From Comamonadaceae bacterium (GTDB lineage Bacteria; Pseudomonadota; Gammaproteobacteria; Burkholderiales; Burkholderiaceae_C), in NCBI GenBank assembly GCA_027483665.1, contig JAIXUC010000010.1, positions 1-64,000 on the forward strand: 64,000 bases of DNA, given 5' to 3'. The notes beneath the pieces were generated by a model that was not told the DNA's origin, ran no database searches, and was given only the letters and a program-made list of their open reading frames with translations. Shown one piece after another: positions 49,255 to 59,870 of this stretch. Position 1 is the stretch's first letter. The number at the start of each line of letters is the position of its first letter. The position numbers and the translations under genes are program-made.

Positions 49255-50121
49255 ATGACGGCCCACATCATTGATGGAAACGCTTTGTCGGCTCAACTGC
49301 GCGCCGACGTCTCCGCCCGTGCAGCACTGCTCACCGAACGTGGTTTCAAGCCGGGGCTTGCCGTGCTGTTGGTGGGCGACGACCCAGCAAGCGCGGTTTA
49401 TGTACGCAACAAAGTGAAAGCCTGCCAAGACCACGGCCTGCACTCCGTGCTGGAGCGCCACCCTGCCACGCTGAGCGAGGCCAGCTTGTTGGCGCGGGTG
49501 CAGGCGCTCAACGCAGACCCCGCCATCCACGGCATCTTGGTGCAATTGCCACTGCCGGCGCACATCGACACCCAGCGCATCATCGAAGCCATTGCGCCCC
49601 ACAAAGACGTGGACGGATTTCACGTGGCCAGCGCTGGAGCATTGATGACCGGGCTGCCCGGCTTCTGGCCCTGCACGCCACACGGTTGCATGAAGATGCT
49701 GGAGAGCATCGGGTATGAGCTGCGCGGCAAGCACGCCGTCGTCATCGGCCGCAGCAACATCGTCGGCAAACCCATGGCCCTGATGCTGCTTCAGGCCCAT
49801 GCGACGGTGACCATCTGCCACAGCGCCACGCCGAACCTGGCGCACCACACCCGGCAAGCCGACGTGATCGTCTGTGCCGTGGGGCGGCGCGGTCTGCTGC
49901 TTGCGGACATGGTGAAGCCCGGTTCGGTCGTGATTGACGTCGGCATGAACCGAGACCAAGCGGGCAAGCTCTGCGGGGATGTCGACTTTGAAGGCGTGCG
50001 CTTGGTGGCTGGCTACATCACCCCTGTACCCGGCGGGGTGGGGCCCATGACCATTACGATGCTTCTGATCAATACGTTAGAGGCGGCCCAAGCCAGTGCA
50101 GCGGCTGAGGGGCAGGCCTGA
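49255..50121 (+). CDS. folD: Bifunctional methylenetetrahydrofolate dehydrogenase/cyclohydrolase
   Basis: Cytoplasmic folate enzyme of 288 aa interconverting 5,10-methylene- and 10-formyl-tetrahydrofolate with NADP. Family blocks are [21 protein letters not shown] (catalytic Tyr and Lys), [17 protein letters not shown] (NADP site) and [16 protein letters not shown]. Start at ATG 49255. Confidence 0.97.
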   Translation: MTAHIIDGNALSAQLRADVSARAALLTERGFKPGLAVLLVGDDPASAVYVRNKVKACQDHGLHSVLERHPATLSEASLLARVQALNADPAIHGILVQLPLPAHIDTQRIIEAIAPHKDVDGFHVASAGALMTGLPGFWPCTPHGCMKMLESIGYELRGKHAVVIGRSNIVGKPMALMLLQAHATVTICHSATPNLAHHTRQADVIVCAVGRRGLLLADMVKPGSVVIDVGMNRDQAGKLCGDVDFEGVRLVAGYITPVPGGVGPMTITMLLINTLEAAQASAAAEGQA

Positions 50122-50204
50122 AGTCGGTTAACCACTTCTGAGCGCTTTCATGCGCAACTCATCACGGTTTTGAACCTCCTCTCACAACAAAGAACACAAC
50201 ACCC

Positions 50205-52292
50205 ATGAGCATGTCCTCCAACACCAACCCGCTGCTCGATTTCTCTGGCCTACCGCTGTTTGACCGCATCCAGCCAGCGCATGTGCCAGAGGCGATGGGT
50301 GTGCTGCTGGCGCAGGCCAACGCTGCACTCGAGCAGACCACCGCAACCGACTTTGAGCCCGACTGGCGCGCCATCTCGGCCACGCTCGATGTCGCCACGG
50401 AACGCTTAAGTCGCGCATGGGGTGCCGTGAGTCACCTCAACAGTGTGCAAGACACCCCCGAGCTGCGGGCCGCCTACAACGCGAGCCTGGGTGCAGTCAC
50501 CGAGTTCTGGACGCGCCTGGGCGCAGACGAGCGCCTTTATGCCAAGTACAAGCAAATTGACACCGCCGCACTCAATGCAGAGCAGCGGCGCGCGCACGAG
50601 CTGGCCTTGCGTAACTTCGTGCTGTCGGGCGCTGAGCTGGAAGGCGAAGCCAAATCGCGGTTCGCAGCCATTCAAGAGCGCCAAGCGGAGTTGAGCCAAG
50701 TGTTCAGCGAGCATGCACTGGACGCCACTGACCGCTTCAGCCATTTAGCCACCCCATCCGACATGGCTGGCGTTCCGCAAGACGTGCTGCAAGCCACGGC
50801 AGCTGCTGCGCAGGCCAAGGGCCTGCAAGGGCACTTGCTCAGCCTGAAGATGCCCTGTTATCTGCCCATCATGCAGTTCGGTCAGAACCGAGGCTTGCGC
50901 GAGCGGCTCTACCGCGCCTACGCCACGCGCGCCTCCGATCAGGCTGACGCCGAGATGGCTGATCTGGACAACTCAGCCGTCATCCGCGAAATCTTGGCAC
51001 TGCGCCAAGAAGAAGCCAGCTTGTTGGGACACGCCAACTTTGCCGAGCTGTCGCTGGTGCCCAAGATGGCGCGCTCGCCGCAGGAAGTGATCGGCTTCTT
51101 GCGCGACTTGGCCCAGCGCGCTCGCCCTTTTGCCGAGCGAGACGTGCAGGAAATGCGCGATTTCGCTCGGGAGCATCTCGACCTGCATGACCCGCAGGCC
51201 TGGGATTGGCCGTTCATCGCGGAGCGCCTGAAAGAAGCGCGCTATGCCTTCAGCGAACAAGAGGTCAAGGCCTACTTCACAGCCCCTAAAGTGCTGCAAG
51301 GGCTGTTTCAAATCATCGAGACCTTGTTTGGGGTGCACATCCGGCCAGACGAAGCACCGCTGTGGAACCCAGCTGTGAAGTTCTTCCGCATCGAGCGTCC
51401 CTTGGCCGCTGCGCACGACGGCGCTGCGACCACCGAGCTGGTGGGCCAGTTCTACCTGGACCAACCCGCTCGGGCTGGCAAGCGCGGCGGCGCTTGGATG
51501 GACGATGTGCGTGCGCGCTGGCTGCGCCCTGACAACGGCCAACTGCAAACGCCGGTGGCTCACCTCGTGTGCAACTTCGCCGAGGGCGCGGTGGTCGACG
51601 GTGTGCAACAACCGGCGCTGCTCACCCACGACGACGTCATCACCCTGTTCCACGAGTTCGGCCATGGCTTGCACCACATGCTGACGCAGGTCAACGAACG
51701 CGACGTGTCGGGTATCTCGGGCGTGGAGTGGGACGCGGTGGAGCTGCCCAGCCAGTTCATGGAGAACTTTTGCTGGGAATGGTCGGTGCTCAAACACATG
51801 ACAGCCCATGTGCAGAGCGGCCAGCCGCTGCCACGCGATCTGTTTGACCGGATGCTGGCCGCGCGACATTTCCAGTCAGGCCTGCAAACGCTGCGCCAAA
51901 TCGAATTTTCCTTGTTCGACATGCTGCTGCACGCAGAGCACGCGCCCGAACAAGACGTGATGGCTCTGTTGCAGCGCGTACGCAACGAAGTGGCGGTGTT
52001 GCAGCCACCCCACTGGGCGCGCACACCGCACACATTCAGTCACATTTTTGCGGGCGGCTACGCTGCGGGCTACTACAGCTACAAATGGGCCGAAGTGCTC
52101 AGCGCAGACGCCTACGCCGCCTTCGAAGAAACCGCTGGCGCAGACGGTAGTCCCAGCGTGGATACCGGGCGTCGCTACCTCGACACCATCCTGAGCGCTG
52201 GCGGAAGTCGACCGGCGATGGAGTCTTTCAAAGCGTTTCGTGGACGTGAACCCAACATCGACGCCTTGCTGCGCCATCAGGGCATGGCATAG
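50205..52292 (+). CDS. prlC: Oligopeptidase A (M3 family zinc metallopeptidase)
   Basis: Cytoplasmic peptidase of 695 aa degrading short peptides. The zinc site is HEFGHGLHHML (first His at 483) with the third ligand Glu in SGVEWDAVELPSQFMENFCWE. C-terminal HIFAGGYAAGYYSYKWAEVL is the conserved substrate-binding Tyr segment. Length matches OpdA. ATG 50205 or the second ATG two codons later could start it. Confidence 0.96.
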   Translation: MSMSSNTNPLLDFSGLPLFDRIQPAHVPEAMGVLLAQANAALEQTTATDFEPDWRAISATLDVATERLSRAWGAVSHLNSVQDTPELRAAYNASLGAVTEFWTRLGADERLYAKYKQIDTAALNAEQRRAHELALRNFVLSGAELEGEAKSRFAAIQERQAELSQVFSEHALDATDRFSHLATPSDMAGVPQDVLQATAAAAQAKGLQGHLLSLKMPCYLPIMQFGQNRGLRERLYRAYATRASDQADAEMADLDNSAVIREILALRQEEASLLGHANFAELSLVPKMARSPQEVIGFLRDLAQRARPFAERDVQEMRDFAREHLDLHDPQAWDWPFIAERLKEARYAFSEQEVKAYFTAPKVLQGLFQIIETLFGVHIRPDEAPLWNPAVKFFRIERPLAAAHDGAATTELVGQFYLDQPARAGKRGGAWMDDVRARWLRPDNGQLQTPVAHLVCNFAEGAVVDGVQQPALLTHDDVITLFHEFGHGLHHMLTQVNERDVSGISGVEWDAVELPSQFMENFCWEWSVLKHMTAHVQSGQPLPRDLFDRMLAARHFQSGLQTLRQIEFSLFDMLLHAEHAPEQDVMALLQRVRNEVAVLQPPHWARTPHTFSHIFAGGYAAGYYSYKWAEVLSADAYAAFEETAGADGSPSVDTGRRYLDTILSAGGSRPAMESFKAFRGREPNIDALLRHQGMA

Positions 52293-52349
52293 ACTCAGTC
52301 AGCTGAGCTTGACTCCATGAGGCCTGTATCACTTCACCAGATGCCATTT

Positions 52350-53033
52350 ATGAACCCCACTTCCCTGCTTTCCCACCGCCCTGTGCGCTGGGCTGCGGCC
52401 GTGGTCTTGGTGACCTTGGCCGGCAGCAGCTTGGCGCAGCAGGTGTTTCGCATCGTTGGGCCAGACGGTCGGGTGACGTTTTCTGACCGCCCACCGCCAC
52501 CAGGCTCAGCCAATCGCATCGAGCCGGTGGCTGCTGTAGCCAACAGCGCCGAGGCACCCCCTAGGGCCGCACCCCCATCGGCCCTGCCTTTGGCGCTTCG
52601 TGAGCCGGCCGGTCGCTTTCCAGTCACTCTCTACACCGGAAACAGTTGTCCACCCTGCGATTCAGCGCGTGCACTGCTGGTCAGCAGAGGTATTCCTTTC
52701 TCTGAGCGCACAGTCACCACGGCTCAAGACCTCGATGCCCTGCGCCGATTGAGCGGCGACTTGGGTCTGCCTCTGGCGACAGTGGGTAGCCAGCAACTAA
52801 AAGGTTTTTCTGGCGCTGAATGGACGCAGTACCTCGACGCTGCCGGATACCCCGCCACCTCAGCCTTGCCCGCGGGATACCGCCAAGCACCCGCTTCACC
52901 CCTGGTTGCTGTGCAAGCCCCCGCACCCGCACCGGCACCGGCGACGGCTGGCGCAGGAGGCGCCGCCGGGTCAGAGACAGCACCCACGCGCCGATCCGAC
53001 CGCACCACCAACCCAGCCGGCATCCAGTTCTGA
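52350..53033 (+). CDS. Secreted DUF4124/glutaredoxin-like protein
   Basis: A 227-aa exported protein from ATG 52350 (MNPTSLLS), with an alternative start 11 codons upstream. The signal peptide (about 1-30) ends GSSLAQQ. A DUF4124-type segment YRIVGPDGRVTFSDRPPPPG-like (here FRIVGPDGRVTFSDRPPP) is followed by a thioredoxin/glutaredoxin-like domain with CPPC in TGNSCPPCDSARALL. The C-terminus is Ala/Pro-rich. It probably acts in periplasmic thiol-disulfide chemistry. Confidence 0.88.
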   Translation: MNPTSLLSHRPVRWAAAVVLVTLAGSSLAQQVFRIVGPDGRVTFSDRPPPPGSANRIEPVAAVANSAEAPPRAAPPSALPLALREPAGRFPVTLYTGNSCPPCDSARALLVSRGIPFSERTVTTAQDLDALRRLSGDLGLPLATVGSQQLKGFSGAEWTQYLDAAGYPATSALPAGYRQAPASPLVAVQAPAPAPAPATAGAGGAAGSETAPTRRSDRTTNPAGIQF

Positions 53034-53046
53034 GCGCTCGCAGGGC

Positions 53047-53727
53047 TCAGGCCCGGTCAAAGGTCAACTTCTGGACGCCTTGCGACGTGCCCAAGAGCGC
53101 CACATGAGCACCTTGGTGGGCGAAGATTCCAACCGTTAGCACGCCGGGCCACTGGCTTAGGCGGTCTTCTGTGGCTTTCGGGTCGTGGATGTGCAGGCCA
53201 CTGACATCGAGCAACCACTGGCCGTTGTCCGTGACCAACGGCTGATCTCCGTTCATGCGCAAGCGTGCCTGGCCACCGATCTGCGCAAAGTCGCGCACGA
53301 GCCGCTGCGCGGCCATGGGCACGACTTCGACGGGCAACGGGAAGCGCCCCAATACATCGACTTGCTTGCTTTGGTCGGCGATGCAAACAAATTGCAGTGC
53401 TTGGGCAGCGACGATTTTTTCGCGGGTCAAAGCTGCGCCTCCGCCTTTGATCATGCAGCCCTGGGCGTCGATTTCGTCGGCACCATCGATGTAGACCGGC
53501 AGGCTGCCCACCTCGTTGCAGTCGAACACCGCGATGCCTGCTGCGCGCAGTCTTTCGGTAGAGGCCACCGAACTGGACACCGCGCCTTTGATTTGCGCGC
53601 GCATGCCGCCCAGCGCGTCAATGAATTTATTCACTGTAGAGCCCGTCCCTACCCCGACCAGTTCGCCAGGCACCACATAGGCCAAGGCCGCTTGGCCCAC
53701 CATGGTTTTGAGTTCGTCTTGTGTCAT
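53047..53727 (-). CDS. rpiA: Ribose-5-phosphate isomerase A
   Basis: Interconverts ribose 5-phosphate and ribulose 5-phosphate. The 226-aa protein has [16 protein letters not shown] near the start, the catalytic region [29 protein letters not shown] and a C-terminal [14 protein letters not shown]. It is convergent with the DUF4124 gene (13 nt apart) and divergent from pyrD. Confidence 0.97.
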   Translation of the reverse strand: MTQDELKTMVGQAALAYVVPGELVGVGTGSTVNKFIDALGGMRAQIKGAVSSSVASTERLRAAGIAVFDCNEVGSLPVYIDGADEIDAQGCMIKGGGAALTREKIVAAQALQFVCIADQSKQVDVLGRFPLPVEVVPMAAQRLVRDFAQIGGQARLRMNGDQPLVTDNGQWLLDVSGLHIHDPKATEDRLSQWPGVLTVGIFAHQGAHVALLGTSQGVQKLTFDRA

Positions 53728-53782
53728 CGCCTGCGAGCTTGGTGAAGGGTTTGGGCAAAAGTGCGCTGCCTACAATTATTGA

Positions 53783-54856
53783 ATGCCCTTAACGCTCTAC
53801 GGCCTGGTGCGCCCCATTCTGTTTGGCCTGGATGCGGAACAAGCGCACGACATCAGCCTGAACGCCTTGGCCGCGCTGCAACACTCACCGCTGCGCGGCC
53901 TGTTGCGGCAACCGACGGTCAATGACCCGGTCGTGCTCGCCGGTCTGCACTTTCCGAATCGTGTGGGGCTGGCTGCTGGCCTGGACAAAAACGCGCGCTG
54001 CATCGACGCTTGGGGTGCCATGGGTTTTGGCTTTGTCGAAGTCGGCACCGTCACACCACTGGCGCAGAGCGGAAACCCCAAGCCGCGCATGTTCCGCTTG
54101 CCGCAGGCACGGGCTTTGATCAACCGTCTGGGTTTCAATAACGACGGACTGGAAGCTTTCATCGCCAACGTGCAGGGCGCACAGTTCAGACAGTCGGGCC
54201 GAATCTTGGGCTTGAACATCGGCAAGAACGCGGCCACGCCGATAGAACGAGCAACACAGGATTACTTGGTTTGTCTGGACGGCGTCTACCCGCACGCAGA
54301 CTACGTCAGTGTCAACATCTCCAGCCCCAACACGCAGAATTTGCGCAGTCTGCAGTCCGACGCGGCGCTGGACGGCTTCCTTGGAGCACTTGCACAACGA
54401 CGAGAGTCTTTGCAAAAGACGCATGGCCGCCGCGTTCCCTTGTTCGTGAAGATCGCGCCCGACCTGCAAGAAGATCAGGTGCGGGCCATTGCGCAGGCGC
54501 TGCGCCGTCACGGCATGGACGGCGTGGTGGCCACCAACACCACGCTCGATCGGCAGGCTGTAGCTGCACTTGCGCATGGCGCAGAAACCGGCGGTCTCAG
54601 CGGCGCGCCGCTTTTGGCATCCAGCAACCGCGTTATCCGTCAACTGCGGCAGGAGCTGGGGGCTGGGTGGCCCATCATTGGTGTGGGTGGTGTCATGAGC
54701 GCAGACGATGCGCTGAACAAACTGTCAGCGGGTGCGGACTTGGTGCAGCTCTATACCGGCCTCATCTACCGTGGCCCGGCTCTGGTACACCAATGCGCAG
54801 CGGCCCTGTCAGCCCACAGACTGCGCGCGAAGAAGGACCTCGAACTCGGCCACTGA
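53783..54856 (+). CDS. pyrD: Dihydroorotate dehydrogenase (quinone), class 2
   Basis: Membrane-associated FMN enzyme of 357 aa in pyrimidine synthesis. N-terminal [10 protein letters not shown]-type helix, [20 protein letters not shown], the catalytic Ser in [24 protein letters not shown] and the FMN phosphate site [15 protein letters not shown] are seen. Its 3' end overlaps the convergent GGDEF/EAL gene by 48 nt. Confidence 0.97.
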   Translation: MPLTLYGLVRPILFGLDAEQAHDISLNALAALQHSPLRGLLRQPTVNDPVVLAGLHFPNRVGLAAGLDKNARCIDAWGAMGFGFVEVGTVTPLAQSGNPKPRMFRLPQARALINRLGFNNDGLEAFIANVQGAQFRQSGRILGLNIGKNAATPIERATQDYLVCLDGVYPHADYVSVNISSPNTQNLRSLQSDAALDGFLGALAQRRESLQKTHGRRVPLFVKIAPDLQEDQVRAIAQALRRHGMDGVVATNTTLDRQAVAALAHGAETGGLSGAPLLASSNRVIRQLRQELGAGWPIIGVGGVMSADDALNKLSAGADLVQLYTGLIYRGPALVHQCAAALSAHRLRAKKDLELGH

Positions 54857-57217
54857 CATCGCAGCTGCACGAAGGTATCCCTGAAATTCTTGACAACCCG
54901 CTTCACGCAGAAAAACGTGCTGCTGAGGTGTCTCGACACCCTCCGCCACCACCTTGAGCCCCAGTGAAAGCGCGAGCGTGGTGACAGCACGCACGATGCC
55001 ACTGTCGCTGACATCGCCGGGTAGACCCGCAACAAAACTGCGATCGATTTTCAAACGATGGATAGGCAGCCGCTTCAAATAGCCCAAGCTGGAGTAACCC
55101 GTGCCGAAATCATCGATGGCCAAGCTCACACCCAAAGCTGACAGGGCTTGTAGCCGCTCCAGCGTGTCGTCGATGTCCTTGACCAAGATCGACTCGGTCA
55201 ACTCCAGCTCAAAGTCATGCGGCGCAAGACGGTGGCGCTGAAGCAAATCGGCCACACGTGCGACAAAACCCGGTTGCTGAAACTGCAAGGCCGACACGTT
55301 GACAGAGACTCGCACGGGCCGGCCACTTTGCGCCCACAACGCCGCCTGCAAGATGCCTTGCTCCAGGACCCAGTCTCCCAGTCGGACGATGAAACCGCTG
55401 TCTTCCGCTACCGGGATGAAGCGCGAGGGCGACACCATTCCGAGCTCGGCACTGTTCCAGCGCAGCAGCGCCTCTGCGCCAACCAGTTGGTCATCTGCCA
55501 TGCTCCACTGCGGCTGAAACTGCAGTGAAAACTCGCCAAGCTCCAGCCCCTGGCGCATGGCGTGATTCATCTTCATGCGCACCAGAAGATCCACGTTCAT
55601 CTGCGGCTGATAGAAGCGGTAGCCCGATCGACCATGGTCTTTCACGCGGTACATGGCGGTATCGGCGTGCTGGATGAGGTCATCGACCGTCAGCCCGTCT
55701 TGTGGGTACATGGCCACGCCGATGCTGCTGGTGACAGAGAAACTCAAGCCCCCCAGTTCGAAGGGCTTGCTCAGCTCGGCCATGGTGCGCTGGATCACGG
55801 CCTCTGCGCCTTGCTCGTCGAGTTGGTTGAGCAGCATCACAAACTCGTCGCCGCCCAAGCGGGCGATGACATCGACCTCACGCACGCAAAGCTTCAAGCG
55901 GCGCGCCACCTCCACCAGCACTTGGTCGCCCACTGGGTGGCCCAATGAATCGTTGATCTGCTTGAAACGGTCGAGGTCCACAAAAGCCACCGCGAACTGC
56001 CCACCCGCTCGCCTGACCATGGGCAACAGAAAAGACACGCGCTGTGCGAACCGTGAACGGTTGGGCAAGCCGGTGAGCGAGTCGGTGTAGGCCAGCTCTT
56101 CAATGCGGGCTTTGTCGGCCAGCTTGTCGGAAACGTCCCGGAAAAACACCACGATCTGCGCCAGCTCACCTTCACTGTTGGTCACTCGCACCACACTCAC
56201 ATGGCCCGGTACAGGACTGCCGCCCGGTGGCTGGCAAACCATTTCGCCGACCCAGTGCCCGCGCAAGTCGAGCCCGGCTTGCACGCGCTGCGGCACACCG
56301 CTGCTTGCGTCTTCGCGCAGCAAGTCCCACACACTCTGGCCCAGTAACTTATCCACAGCTTGTCCGAGCAAACCCTCACACAAAGGGTTCGCGGCAACCA
56401 CGCGGTGCTGCGGATCGGCAATCAGCACGGCATCCAAGCTGGCTTCAAAGACCTTGGCGGCCAGTCGGCGCTGAGCGTCATCCTTCAAACGCTGGGTGAT
56501 ATCGCGAAAAGAAAACACCCGTCCCACGGGCCTGCCGCGCGCGTACTGAGGCAGGGTCACGCGCTCCAAGATTTGCCCCGAGTGCAACGCCAGCACGTCG
56601 GTTACTTCCAGCAACGGCGAGCGCCGTATGGCGTGCAAGCGCTGGTCGTATTGCTGGACATCCAGCACGCAACTGGCCATCCAGTCGTAGACGGCCGCAT
56701 CGTCGCGCCGGGTCAGAACGTCAAAAGGCAGGCTCCACAGCTTGGCGAAGTGCTGGTTGTAGCTGCGGATGGAGCCTTCCATGTCCGTCACCAGAATGCC
56801 GTCGGCCGTCGACTCGAGCGTGGCGCGCAGTTCAGCCACCAGCTTTTCCAACTCGCGCTCTGCCAGGCGCTCTTGCGTTTGGTCGCGCAAACCCACTACA
56901 AAAAAAGCCTGGTCACCCAGAACAACACGGCTGACGCGCCGCTCGACGTGCACCGTCTGACCAGAGCGCGCCTGCATCTGGGAATCCGAGCGAATGGGCT
57001 GCTCATGTCCGGCTGCGACGTCCTCCCAATAAAACGCATCCTCGGGCGTACTGGCGAAATCCAAAACTGGGCGCCCGACCATGTCTTGTGGTGCCAACTC
57101 CAGCATGCGAGCAGCTTGCGGGTTGACAGCGATCAAGCGAAGGCTGGTGGCATCGACCACCCACACAGCTTCGAGTACCGCATCAATCAGAGCCTGTGCT
57201 GACCAGCCGAGCGTCAT
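54809..57217 (-). CDS. PAS-GGDEF-EAL c-di-GMP protein
   Basis: Cytoplasmic 802-aa protein with three PAS-like domains (about 8-120, 130-245, 255-370), a diguanylate cyclase domain with intact GGDEF in [11 protein letters not shown] (about 452) and an EAL phosphodiesterase domain with GAEALLRW (about 580) and [13 protein letters not shown]. Both catalytic signatures look intact, so it may make, degrade or switch. No transmembrane segment. Its start overlaps the HD-GYP gene stop by 4 nt. Confidence 0.95.
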   Translation of the reverse strand: MTLGWSAQALIDAVLEAVWVVDATSLRLIAVNPQAARMLELAPQDMVGRPVLDFASTPEDAFYWEDVAAGHEQPIRSDSQMQARSGQTVHVERRVSRVVLGDQAFFVVGLRDQTQERLAERELEKLVAELRATLESTADGILVTDMEGSIRSYNQHFAKLWSLPFDVLTRRDDAAVYDWMASCVLDVQQYDQRLHAIRRSPLLEVTDVLALHSGQILERVTLPQYARGRPVGRVFSFRDITQRLKDDAQRRLAAKVFEASLDAVLIADPQHRVVAANPLCEGLLGQAVDKLLGQSVWDLLREDASSGVPQRVQAGLDLRGHWVGEMVCQPPGGSPVPGHVSVVRVTNSEGELAQIVVFFRDVSDKLADKARIEELAYTDSLTGLPNRSRFAQRVSFLLPMVRRAGGQFAVAFVDLDRFKQINDSLGHPVGDQVLVEVARRLKLCVREVDVIARLGGDEFVMLLNQLDEQGAEAVIQRTMAELSKPFELGGLSFSVTSSIGVAMYPQDGLTVDDLIQHADTAMYRVKDHGRSGYRFYQPQMNVDLLVRMKMNHAMRQGLELGEFSLQFQPQWSMADDQLVGAEALLRWNSAELGMVSPSRFIPVAEDSGFIVRLGDWVLEQGILQAALWAQSGRPVRVSVNVSALQFQQPGFVARVADLLQRHRLAPHDFELELTESILVKDIDDTLERLQALSALGVSLAIDDFGTGYSSLGYLKRLPIHRLKIDRSFVAGLPGDVSDSGIVRAVTTLALSLGLKVVAEGVETPQQHVFLREAGCQEFQGYLRAAAMSVAEFEVLLRAQSVG

Positions 57218-58539
57218 TCGAGTATCCCCATCGAAGACTCGCTGAAAACCGGCTCACGGGCACGTTCGAAGAAATAGCACAAACGGGTACGCGGCGACAG
57301 GTAATCCATCGTGGCAGCGGGCAACTGCAAGGGCTTGAGGCTGCGTCGAATGCCTAAGCCGGGCTCGCTCTCCAGGTCCACCAGCAAAGCTTCGTGGCGG
57401 GGGACGTTGGGGTCATGAATCAGCACCCTGGGTTTGAGCGGACGCATGGAGTTCACAGACACGACCAAGGCGTAGCGCTCGTCGTTGAGCTGAATCACAG
57501 AGCCCGGTGGATACACACCCATCATGCGGATGAAAGCCTGCATGAATTCCGCGTCGAACTTGGCCTTTTGCTGCGAGAACATGGCGCGCAGCGCCTCGTG
57601 GGGCGTGAGCGCCTGCGACGGATTGTTGGGGTTGCACAAGCCCTCGTAGCGGTTAACCATGGCCACGATGCGCCCCGCCACCGAGAGCTTGTCGCCTGTG
57701 AGCTTGAGGGGAAAGCCCGTGCCGTCGACATATTCGTGGTGCTGGGCCAGCGCCAGCAATGTGCCAGCGCCCAAGCCCATCTTGCGGCCCAGGGCCACGC
57801 CTTGCCCCACATGGTCTTGGTAGAAGCGACTCTCGGCCGCGGTGAAGTTGTCGCTGCGCCAACGCACGCGGTCGGGTAGCTCGATCTTGCCGATGTCGTG
57901 CAACAACGCACCGAGGCCGACGTCCGCTATCTCTTGCTCCGACATCTTGAGCGCCCGGGCCAACATGACGGCGATCACGGTGACATTGATGGAATGCATG
58001 GAGGCCCGGTCGCCCGAGGCTTCGGATAGCAAGCGAATGCACGACTCTTGGTCGCCCACCACATGGCTCAAAAAATCTTGCACCAAATGGCTGGAGCTGT
58101 CAGCGGCAGCCTTGGGGTCCAGCCGCACTTTCTCAAGGGCCGCACGGTACGTTCGCGTAGCCTCTGCGAAGCGACGCTCACATTGCTGCAAGCTGCGGTT
58201 TTGCTCCGACAGCGCTTCACGCCAACGCTTTTGTGCTGCCTCGCCGTTTGCAACCTCGGTCTGTGCCGCGCCCGCAGAGTGCTGAGAGAGCGTTTGAGCC
58301 AACCCGCCAGAGGGCGCGTCTGGATGCAACTCTTGCAGTGCCTCGGGCAAACTTTGCTCCGGGGAGTACCGAATACGGGCAATCCCGAGATTGCGGATGG
58401 TGTCAATTTGCTCCGGAGAGCTGATGCGAAAGTTGTTGAGGGGAAATGGATGGGCCATCCAACCCAAATCAAGATAGACGTACAAACCCACGCGTAACCG
58501 CGAAACCTCAACAAACTGATGTTGTTGTCCTTGGTTCAT
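57214..58539 (-). CDS. HD-GYP-domain c-di-GMP phosphodiesterase with DUF3391
   Basis: A 441-aa protein: N-terminal DUF3391 (VEVSRLRVGLYVYLDLGWM), then an HD-GYP domain with the metal site LLHDIGKIELP (about 211) and HHEYVDGTGFPLKL (about 265). The GYP tripeptide reads GFP, a conservative change seen in active members. It hydrolyses c-di-GMP to pGpG/GMP. Co-transcribed with the GGDEF/EAL gene, giving a two-gene c-di-GMP unit. Confidence 0.93.
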   Translation of the reverse strand: MNQGQQHQFVEVSRLRVGLYVYLDLGWMAHPFPLNNFRISSPEQIDTIRNLGIARIRYSPEQSLPEALQELHPDAPSGGLAQTLSQHSAGAAQTEVANGEAAQKRWREALSEQNRSLQQCERRFAEATRTYRAALEKVRLDPKAAADSSSHLVQDFLSHVVGDQESCIRLLSEASGDRASMHSINVTVIAVMLARALKMSEQEIADVGLGALLHDIGKIELPDRVRWRSDNFTAAESRFYQDHVGQGVALGRKMGLGAGTLLALAQHHEYVDGTGFPLKLTGDKLSVAGRIVAMVNRYEGLCNPNNPSQALTPHEALRAMFSQQKAKFDAEFMQAFIRMMGVYPPGSVIQLNDERYALVVSVNSMRPLKPRVLIHDPNVPRHEALLVDLESEPGLGIRRSLKPLQLPAATMDYLSPRTRLCYFFERAREPVFSESSMGILE

Positions 58540-58647
58540 CTGTGCTCGATTAATGAAAGTTTATTCTGCTACAGAAATATTGCTTTTAGATGGTGGGCTT
58601 ACGTCAGTTTTCTCACGTAGCAAACACGCTCTGCCACACTGCCAACC

Positions 58648-59850
58648 ATGACCGACGATGTGATCTCCCAAGCCAAAGAGGCTTTTGTGAACGGCGTTCA
58701 GCAGTTCGAGCGTGGCGAGCTGTCGGCTGCACGCGAGTCGTTCCAAGAGGCTCTGCGCCTCGCACCGGGTCGACCTTCGGTGCTGCTTAACTTGGGTTTG
58801 ACGAATTTTCGGCTGGGAGACCTTGGCGCAGCCGAGAACTTGCTGCACTCAGCTGTGGAGGCCGAGCCCGAGAGCCTGGACGCCTGGACTGCGCTGGCAC
58901 ACACACACTTTGCGAGTTCTCATTGGGAACTTGGCGTTCTGAGCCATGAACGAGCGCTGGAGTTGGGTGCCCACTCCCCCCAGTTACGCCAGCAGCTGGC
59001 CGAATCGCTGGCGCGTCTGGGCAGGCACCCGCAAGCCGCCCTGCACTGTCAGGCTCTTCTGAACCAAGACGATTCGAACGCCGATAACTGGACGTTCCTG
59101 GGCGACTTACAAAGGGAAATGGGCCAATTGCAAGAGGCTGCCCACAGCTACCGGCAGGCCCTAGCGCGGGGCGGTGACGCACAGATGTTGCATCACTGCC
59201 TGGCTGCACTTTCGCCTCAGCAGCAAGCCCCTGCTCCCCCGCGGCGCTACGTGCAAACTTTGTTCGATGAGTACGCCGCTGATTTCGACGATCACTTGGT
59301 GGGCCTGCTGCGCTACCAAGGCCATGACAAGTTGATAGAGCACCTTCCGCAACCTCCAGCGCAGGGCTGGAGCCGGGTGCTGGATTTGGGCTGTGGCACT
59401 GGCCTTTGTGGACAACTCATTCGGTCTCGAGCCAAACACTTAAGCGGAGTTGATCTGTCACCAGCCATGATTGCCAAGGCCGGCGCACGCGGCGTTTACG
59501 ACGAACTGATCACCGGCGATATCAACGATCACCTGGCGCACAGCGGTGAGCACTTTGATCTGGTCCTGGCGGCCGACGTGTTCATTTATGTGGGCCCCCT
59601 AGAGCGAACTTTCGAGTTGCTCGGCCAGCGCATGTCATCTGGGGCCTGTCTGGCCTTCACCATAGAGCCTGCAGCGCAGGGGGCTGGCGTACAACTGTTG
59701 CCCAGCCTGCGCTATGCCCACAGCACCACTTACCTGCAAGCGCTTGCCCAGGCCAACCACTTTGGCAACTGGCAACAAGTGCATGCCCCCATCCGCCAAG
59801 ACCAAGACCACCCGGTCGATGGCCTCTACATTTACTTGCGCAAACTCTGA
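58648..59850 (+). CDS. TPR-repeat protein with class I SAM methyltransferase domain
   Basis: A 400-aa protein: three to four TPR units (about 1-185, e.g. ARESFQEALRLAPGRPSVLL) followed by a SAM-dependent methyltransferase domain (about 200-400) with motif I VLDLGCGTGLCG (about 245) and LSGVDLSPAMIAKA. The substrate is unknown; TPR units suggest it acts on a bound protein partner. Divergent from the HD-GYP gene. Confidence 0.9.
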   Translation: MTDDVISQAKEAFVNGVQQFERGELSAARESFQEALRLAPGRPSVLLNLGLTNFRLGDLGAAENLLHSAVEAEPESLDAWTALAHTHFASSHWELGVLSHERALELGAHSPQLRQQLAESLARLGRHPQAALHCQALLNQDDSNADNWTFLGDLQREMGQLQEAAHSYRQALARGGDAQMLHHCLAALSPQQQAPAPPRRYVQTLFDEYAADFDDHLVGLLRYQGHDKLIEHLPQPPAQGWSRVLDLGCGTGLCGQLIRSRAKHLSGVDLSPAMIAKAGARGVYDELITGDINDHLAHSGEHFDLVLAADVFIYVGPLERTFELLGQRMSSGACLAFTIEPAAQGAGVQLLPSLRYAHSTTYLQALAQANHFGNWQQVHAPIRQDQDHPVDGLYIYLRKL

Positions 59851-59870
59851 GCGCCCCCCCCGAGCACCGA

